Shown here piece by piece: positions 6,764 through 11,212 of a stretch of 11,212 nt of DNA. The DNA comes from Clostridia bacterium. Its GTDB lineage: Bacteria; Bacillota; Clostridia; Oscillospirales; Acutalibacteraceae. The stretch is from positions 1 through 11,212 of the forward strand of contig JAFVWD010000352.1 in assembly GCA_017501865.1 (NCBI GenBank), in the 5' to 3' direction. Numbering within the stretch: the first letter of the stretch is position 1; the number at the start of each line of letters is the position of its first letter. A model generated the notes under the pieces. That model had not been told where the DNA came from. It worked only from the letters and a program-made list of their open reading frames with translations, and ran no database searches. A program made the translations under genes and the position numbers.

Positions 6764-6807
6764 AATAAAAACTCCTTTGATATTATTAATTACTGACGTA
6801 ATTTAAT

Positions 6808-7707
6808 TTACTTTTTATTTTCCTCACCCATAAACGGTTGAGAGGAATTCTGATTATTTAAAAAACCTTCAGGTTGATTAAATTCACCATAATTCTGATT
6901 ATAGGTAAAATTCATCATATCATTCGGTAAAATACCGAAGGTTTTTTCATACTGAGTAAGAATTTTCTTATTTTTATAATATTTGAAAATGAAAAATATA
7001 CTTAAAATTAAAATTGCAAAAAAGGGAATTATTGCAATGACAGAAATCATAAATACAACTCCCGATGCAGTTTCCTCATAATTAGAATAAACATCACCGT
7101 AATTTTCAAGCTGTTGTTTATAATCCTCAGCACCATTAAAATCGATGTTGTTTTTCTGATTATCGCCTTCAAGAAGAATTCCATTCATCCTGAAGGATTT
7201 TATAGTTGACTCAAGCCATAAAAAGCTTTTGTCACGTGAAGTAGCTATTATACAATAAGTAAAGCTCTTATTAGCAAAAAGAAAAGCTCTGAAATAAGTT
7301 GTTCCTTCATAAATATCTACTGACTCATAGTATGCTTCAAAAACGGCAACATTGCATCTGTTAATTTTTGCAACCTCACTTTTTGAAAATACTAATTCAT
7401 TTTCTCTTAAAAAGGAAGATTCATATAAAAAGCTTGTAAATATAAGCTTTGCTACATTAAAATCCTCGTTCATATTGTCAATAGTTGTATTTTCTTTTAC
7501 AGAAATAAAAATCTGATTTTCATTATTATAGTTCCGATAATCATAATATTCAGAATTATAAAAACTGTTATTTTCAAAATCGTCAGGTAAGTCAATATAA
7601 AACGCATTGTTTAATATTTCATTGCTGTTTTCAGCAAAAGCAGTAACAGAAAAAGTAAAAATAAAAGAAGTTGCTAATAAAAAAGAAAGTACCCTTTTAA
7701 TTTTCAT
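6808..7707 (-). CDS. Secreted, C-terminally anchored membrane protein with Asn-rich cytosolic tail
   Basis: A protein of 299 residues from ATG 7707. This start is preferred over upstream in-frame ATGs (7713, 7728, 7746, 7758) because GGAGG lies 8 bases before it and the sequence then opens with a clean signal peptide (1-25, cleavage after AFA). Residues 31-175 form an extracytoplasmic domain (FYIDLPDDF ... INRCNVAVFEAYY ... YFRAFLFANKSFTYCIIATS ... IKSFRMNG) whose pattern recalls the small PsbP/DcrB-like domains of many Firmicutes lipoproteins; this is a resemblance only. A membrane segment (215-242) is followed by basic KYYKNKK, the motif ILTQYEKTFGILPNDMM (249-265) and an Asn/Gln-rich tail. 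That motif resembles one in the neighbouring 168-residue protein. Its start overlaps the end of that gene by 11 bases, which suggests translational coupling. Function is unknown. Confidence 0.85.
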   Translation of the reverse strand: MKIKRVLSFLLATSFIFTFSVTAFAENSNEILNNAFYIDLPDDFENNSFYNSEYYDYRNYNNENQIFISVKENTTIDNMNEDFNVAKLIFTSFLYESSFLRENELVFSKSEVAKINRCNVAVFEAYYESVDIYEGTTYFRAFLFANKSFTYCIIATSRDKSFLWLESTIKSFRMNGILLEGDNQKNNIDFNGAEDYKQQLENYGDVYSNYEETASGVVFMISVIAIIPFFAILILSIFFIFKYYKNKKILTQYEKTFGILPNDMMNFTYNQNYGEFNQPEGFLNNQNSSQPFMGEENKK

Positions 7708-8203
7708 TAACATTCCCTCCCTCTTCACCATTTTCTTTTTGTGCATTAAAAAGCTCATTGCTGAAGCTCTGATTTACATTGATGTTATTATTTTCTGATT
7801 CCTGACTGACAGGAACGAAAACAGAAGGATTATAATTGTAATTTTGCGGCGGGATATTTTTCATATCATTTAAAACATCGTTGGTATAAATAACGCCGTA
7901 AATATTTTCGTACTCGTGAATTTTTTTTACTGTCTTTCTGTTAAGCACTATAAAAGAAATCATAACAATTAAAAGAGGAAAGAAAAGATGTGAAACAAGA
8001 GTTGTAAAAGCAATAAAAAAGCCAACAGCTTTATCTACAGAATCAATAAAATCCCCATTCTTTTCTCCGTCAGGGAGTTCATTATCAAAAAAGTCTTCAA
8101 TGTCATAAGCATATATTTCTGCATCTCCTGAAGCAGAAACTGCGAGACTTAATGTAAAAGAAAGCATAAGTAAAACCAAAAGAAAAGAAATAAATTTTTT
8201 CAT
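7697..8203 (-). CDS. Small secreted, membrane-anchored protein with Asn-rich cytosolic tail
   Basis: A protein of 168 residues from ATG 8203. AAGGTGG (8218-8212) lies 8 bases before this codon and overlaps the GTG (8215) that would otherwise add four residues. It has a signal peptide (1-24, cleavage after SA), a short acidic extracytoplasmic stretch (DAEIYAYDIEDFFDNELPDG), one membrane segment (about 62-87), then RKTVKKIHEYENIYGVIYTN (89-108) and an Asn/Pro/Ser-rich cytosolic tail. The juxtamembrane motif KKI-x(1-3)-YE-x3-G-[IV] and the Asn-rich tail parallel those of the next gene. The gene starts one base after the rarA stop codon, with its ribosome binding site inside rarA, and ends 11 bases into the next gene. 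The three are therefore very probably co-transcribed and coupled. I do not recognise a family. Confidence 0.82.
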   Translation of the reverse strand: MKKFISFLLVLLMLSFTLSLAVSASGDAEIYAYDIEDFFDNELPDGEKNGDFIDSVDKAVGFFIAFTTLVSHLFFPLLIVMISFIVLNRKTVKKIHEYENIYGVIYTNDVLNDMKNIPPQNYNYNPSVFVPVSQESENNNINVNQSFSNELFNAQKENGEEGGNVNEN

Positions 8204-8204
8204 A

Positions 8205-9479
8205 TTAAATTCCACCTTTTATTTTTGACCAATATTCCTTTGCAGCCTGCTCTTGTTTATTTTCACCATACTCATAATAATTTGCATTTTTAAGAACATC
8301 CGGTAAATACTGCTGCTCAACCCATCTGTTGGGATAGTCGTGAGGATATTTATAAAACTGCACTTTTACTTCTGCATCATCACCATCAAAATGCTTGTTC
8401 TGAAGCTGACGCGGAATCGGACCCGAATTTCCCTTTTGTAAATCTGCCATCGCTTCGTTTATAGCATTATGAGCTGTATTTGATTTTGGAGAATTACATA
8501 CAAGAATTACTGCATCTGCTAAAGGAAGTCGTGCTTCAGGCATACCCACCTGAAGAGCAATATCTGTTGCCGCCTTTACTATAGGTAAAATCATAGGGTA
8601 AGCAAGACCTACATCCTCAGCAGCACATACTAAAAGTCTTCTTATTGCAGAAGTCATATCTCCTGCTTCTAAAAGACGTGCCAGGTAGTGAATTGCTGCA
8701 TTTGCATCTGAGCCCCTCATAGATTTTTGAAAAGCGGAAAGAATGTCATAATGCTCATCTCCCTCTCTGTCATAACGCATAGCACTTTTTTGTGTAAGAG
8801 CTTTTGCATTCTCAAGAGTTATAATTCTCTTTTCATTTTCTTTTGGAGGCATTGCAGAAAGAACACAAAGCTCAACTGCGTTAAGAGATTTTCTTACATC
8901 ACCGCCTGAAGCAGTTGCTATATGTAAAGAAACTCCATCTTCAATTTCAAAATCTTCCTCATATTCTTTTGCTAAAATATCAAATCCCCTTTTTACAGCT
9001 TTTTCAGCTTCTTCCTTAGTAACTGCTTTAAATTCAAAAACTGAAGAACGGCTTAAAATAGCGCTGTAAACATAAAAATAAGGATTTTCGGTTGTAGATG
9101 CTATAAGAGTAATTGAACCGTTTTCAATAAACTCTAAAAGTGTTTGCTGTTGTTTTTTATTAAAATACTGAATCTCATCAAGATAAAGTAAAATTCCGTT
9201 TGGTGAATTAAATGTATTCAATTCATCAAAAATATCTCTTATATCCTGTGTTGAAGCAGTTGTACAATTTAATTTTCTCAGGCTTCTATCAGTCTTTTTT
9301 GCAATCATTCTTGCAAGTGTCGTTTTACCTGTTCCGGAGGGACCGTAAAAAATCATATTTGGGACTGTTCCTGATTCAATTATGTTTCTCAAAGGTTTAT
9401 TTTCGCCAATTAAGTGCTCCTGACCTACCATTTCATCTATTGTAGTAGGGCGAATTCTGTCTGCGAGAGGTGTTGCCAT
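8205..9479 (-). CDS. rarA: Replication-associated recombination protein RarA (MgsA/WRNIP1 family AAA+ ATPase)
   Basis: A protein of 424 residues, normal for RarA. Motifs in order: N-terminal PLADRIRPTTIDEMVGQEHL, Walker A GPSGTGKTT (46-54), Walker B LLYLDEIQYF (97-106), sensor 1 STTEN (128-132) and arginine finger LSRS (142-145). The C-terminal clamp-loader-like and tetramerisation region ends with YKYPHDYPNRWVEQQYLPD. RarA is a tetrameric ATPase related to clamp-loader subunits that acts at stalled replication forks and single-stranded DNA gaps in the cytoplasm. Walker B has Gln104 where many homologues have His (DEIHRF). Start ATG 9479 has AGGAG (9491-9487) 7 bases upstream. It is the third gene of a minus-strand run, 41 bases after the MBL-fold gene, and directly abuts the small membrane protein gene downstream. 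Confidence 0.96.
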   Translation of the reverse strand: MATPLADRIRPTTIDEMVGQEHLIGENKPLRNIIESGTVPNMIFYGPSGTGKTTLARMIAKKTDRSLRKLNCTTASTQDIRDIFDELNTFNSPNGILLYLDEIQYFNKKQQQTLLEFIENGSITLIASTTENPYFYVYSAILSRSSVFEFKAVTKEEAEKAVKRGFDILAKEYEEDFEIEDGVSLHIATASGGDVRKSLNAVELCVLSAMPPKENEKRIITLENAKALTQKSAMRYDREGDEHYDILSAFQKSMRGSDANAAIHYLARLLEAGDMTSAIRRLLVCAAEDVGLAYPMILPIVKAATDIALQVGMPEARLPLADAVILVCNSPKSNTAHNAINEAMADLQKGNSGPIPRQLQNKHFDGDDAEVKVQFYKYPHDYPNRWVEQQYLPDVLKNANYYEYGENKQEQAAKEYWSKIKGGI

Positions 9480-9520
9480 TTAAATTCTCCTATATTTTCA
9501 GAATTAATAAAGCTTCTTAT

Positions 9521-10360
9521 TTAAAATTCAAATTCAGCAGAATCGTAAGATACTTCAAAGCCTTCTTCTTTTGCAACAGGAACTAAATCATCATAAATAA
9601 GCTTTCCGTTATGAGAAAAATGATGAAGGCAAAAAACAGTATTTTCATCTGCATTTGTTTTTAAAAGCCTGTCCTTTACATCTGTACAAGCCTTTATTCC
9701 CATATGGTTTGAATATGCACTCTCATTTAAAATAGAGGTACAGTCAAGCGAAACAAAATTAAATTTTATATCAGATTTTTCTATGTATTCCCAGGTTTCA
9801 TCAAGAAAATATCCTGTATCATGCGCATAAAGAAGAGCTTTGTTATCTTTTTCTATTATATATATGACAGGATTTAATCCCTTTGCGTGATCTGCCTTTA
9901 AAGGAGTAACCCTGTAGCCAAGAATTTCATAAGATGTAAAAGGAACAATTTTATTCCATTCAACAGAATTTTCATCGCGTTTTCTTATTTGATTTACTAT
10001 AGGTAAAAGCTCTGAAGAAGATTCTTCTGTTGAGTATATCTGCAAAGGCTTTTTTGCTTCTTCATCAGGAAAATATGCATACCCGTAGCCTCTGTAATGA
10101 AAATCGTACGGGTAAAGATGGTCATCATGTCCGTGAGTTACTAAGCAAGCTTTTATTTTTCTTAAGTCCAAGCCATAATTTAAAACATGAAGATAGGTAT
10201 CGGCAGAAAAATCAATCATCAACTCGTCATCAATAACTGTGCCTGAACGCGTTCTTATATTTTTTCCACCGGCCTTGCGGGCTTTTTCACAAGTAGGACA
10301 AGAACAGAACATTCCCGGAAAACCCTCTGCCGCTGCAGTACCGTAATATTTTATTTTCAT
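9521..10360 (-). CDS. MBL-fold metallohydrolase, PhnP-like
   Basis: A protein of 279 residues from ATG 10360. AGGA (10371-10368) lies 7 bases before it; the GTG at 10378 would add six residues but sits above that site. The N-terminus (MKIKYYGTAAAEGFPGMFCSCPTC) carries a Cys cluster, C19, C21 and C24, like the structural zinc site of PhnP. The metallo-beta-lactamase motif THGHDDH (H76, H78, D80, H81) and later metal-ligand candidates H158 (KADHAKG), D181 (YAHDTG) and H246/H247 (LHHFSH) follow. PhnP is a phosphodiesterase acting on phosphoribosyl 1,2-cyclic phosphate in phosphonate breakdown. No phn genes are present here, so a different cyclic-phosphate or nucleotide substrate is likely; some annotation pipelines also label such proteins PqqB-like. 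It lies 30 bases after the DUF2628-like gene and 41 before rarA. Confidence 0.9.
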   Translation of the reverse strand: MKIKYYGTAAAEGFPGMFCSCPTCEKARKAGGKNIRTRSGTVIDDELMIDFSADTYLHVLNYGLDLRKIKACLVTHGHDDHLYPYDFHYRGYGYAYFPDEEAKKPLQIYSTEESSSELLPIVNQIRKRDENSVEWNKIVPFTSYEILGYRVTPLKADHAKGLNPVIYIIEKDNKALLYAHDTGYFLDETWEYIEKSDIKFNFVSLDCTSILNESAYSNHMGIKACTDVKDRLLKTNADENTVFCLHHFSHNGKLIYDDLVPVAKEEGFEVSYDSAEFEF

Positions 10361-10390
10361 TTTTTCTTCCTTCTTCACACAAAATTTAAA

Positions 10391-11212
10391 TTAAAAACGT
10401 CCAAAAACAGTGTATTCGATTATTCCCACAATAACAGCTATAAACATAGGAGAAACGCCTGTTTTCACCTTTAAAATTGTTTTTTTCTCTTCCTCAGGAA
10501 CCGGTAGCTCCATTACACTTTTAATTTTTTTTCTCAGCTTTTTCATATAGAGATTTGTAGAATTCATTCCAAAAAATACTTTCATTCCAACTGAAATTAT
10601 AAGAGTTCCTATTGTAATAACAGGTGATATTTTGAAGTTTTCAGAAAGCTCTATAAATTTTGCCTGAGTTTTTGTAAATGTTACATTTTGACCTGAATTG
10701 TACATAAGAACCTTTTCTGCAAAATCAGGATCTTCTGCAAGACATTCATTCATTGAAGAAATAAGCTCGTCGTTCATAAGAACAGGAGCTATTGTAATAC
10801 TAAAAAGAGCAATGTATAAAGCAAACACAATTAATGCAAGTTTATACATCTTTCTGTAAACAGACCAGGCAAGCGGAAAAATGAAAGCAGAAAAATTTAT
10901 AAGCGATTTTTTCTTCATACTTTCCATAATAATAAAACGCGGCATATAGTAATTCTGATTTTTACCTACAGCTATTTCATAATAGCTTGAGGGTATTTTA
11001 TCTATAAGAACATTTTCAGTTGATTTTCCATTTATGCTTTTAAAAAGCTCTTCTATAGTACTCTTTATATTTTCTTTATCTGTCGGGGAATTTTCGTTAT
11101 ATTCAATGTTAACTACCTCAAGAACATCGCTTGTATTTTTAACATCATTTTCAATTATAACATCAATATTTTCTCCCGGAATATCAACCTTTTCATTCTC
11201 ATTTTTATAAAC
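10391..11212 (-). CDS. DUF2628-like membrane protein (5' end off window)
   Basis: The reading frame is open from 11212 down to the stop at 10393-10391, giving 273 visible residues, so the true start lies beyond the right edge. The ATG at 10945 is internal: codons upstream of it continue without a stop and there is no ribosome binding site before it. The visible part begins with a hydrophilic, Asn/Glu/Ile/Val-rich region (about 1-85), then GKNQNYYMPRF, then a hydrophobic block. The segment INFSAFIFPLAWSVYRKMY followed by a membrane helix resembles the DUF2628 family (FF-P-W--YRKMY). Two further hydrophobic segments follow (about SPVITIGTLI and FIAVIVGIIE). Family members often begin with a zinc ribbon, which would lie outside the window. 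Function is unknown. It is upstream of, and probably in one transcript with, the MBL-fold gene (30-base gap). Confidence 0.82.
   Translation of the reverse strand, partial: VYKNENEKVDIPGENIDVIIENDVKNTSDVLEVVNIEYNENSPTDKENIKSTIEELFKSINGKSTENVLIDKIPSSYYEIAVGKNQNYYMPRFIIMESMKKKSLINFSAFIFPLAWSVYRKMYKLALIVFALYIALFSITIAPVLMNDELISSMNECLAEDPDFAEKVLMYNSGQNVTFTKTQAKFIELSENFKISPVITIGTLIISVGMKVFFGMNSTNLYMKKLRKKIKSVMELPVPEEEKKTILKVKTGVSPMFIAVIVGIIEYTVFGRF

Noticed and set aside
6764..6807. Small inverted repeat AATTAC/GTAATT between the membrane protein and isomerase genes as a terminator
   Set aside because: The stem is only 6 bp of AT-rich sequence with no T-tract after it on the minus strand.
7708..7758. 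Longer N-terminus for the 299-residue membrane protein (starts at 7758, 7746, 7728 or 7713)
   Set aside because: These starts would bury the GGAGG site in the coding sequence, overlap the preceding gene further, and put a hydrophilic extension before a clean signal peptide.
1..11212. Mobile elements, prophage, CRISPR, tRNA or rRNA
   Set aside because: No transposase or integrase motifs, no regularly spaced direct repeats, no cloverleaf or rRNA-like stretch were seen on either strand.

Overview
The window comes from an AT-rich, low-GC Gram-positive genome, most likely a gut-type member of the Clostridia (Ruminococcaceae/Oscillospirales or a close relative). The reasons are strong AGGAGG-type ribosome binding sites, A/T-rich codon choice, a Clostridia-style second EF-G, a SpoIIQ-like LytM protein, an NhaC-family antiporter and a protein that resembles the DUF2628 family. 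There are no transposases, integrases, phage genes, tRNAs, rRNAs or CRISPR repeats. It reads as an ordinary chromosomal segment.

Layout. Positions 1-560 (minus) hold the start of a membrane protein with a long Lys/Glu/Pro-rich cytosolic segment; its end lies off the left edge. A divergent intergenic region (561-922) has a good sigma-A promoter on each strand. Position 923 (plus, TTG start) begins an EF-G-like GTPase of 681 residues, closed by a strong terminator. A gene-free stretch follows (2969-3355) with a candidate structured RNA of about 150 nt that has its own intrinsic terminator. Next come a membrane-anchored M23/LytM protein resembling SpoIIQ (3356-4045) and an NhaC-family Na+/H+ antiporter (4194-5843), each followed by a hairpin. 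The hairpin after the antiporter looks bidirectional and separates it from a convergent minus-strand block.

The minus-strand block, read right to left, is: a truncated multi-membrane DUF2628-like protein (11212-10391), a PhnP-like metallo-beta-lactamase-fold hydrolase, the AAA+ ATPase RarA, two secreted-then-anchored single-pass membrane proteins packed tightly behind rarA, and a sugar-phosphate isomerase/epimerase-like TIM barrel. Gaps are short and no terminator or convincing promoter is visible between the genes, so most or all may be co-transcribed. The functions do not form one obvious pathway.

The points most worth attention are: the EF-G paralogue, which lacks the catalytic switch II histidine; its terminator, each arm of which is one base away from a ParB parS site; the unassigned structured RNA at about 3130-3283; and the pair of small membrane proteins behind rarA, which share a juxtamembrane motif and Asn-rich cytosolic tails. 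No complete, clearly new defence or metabolic system is visible.
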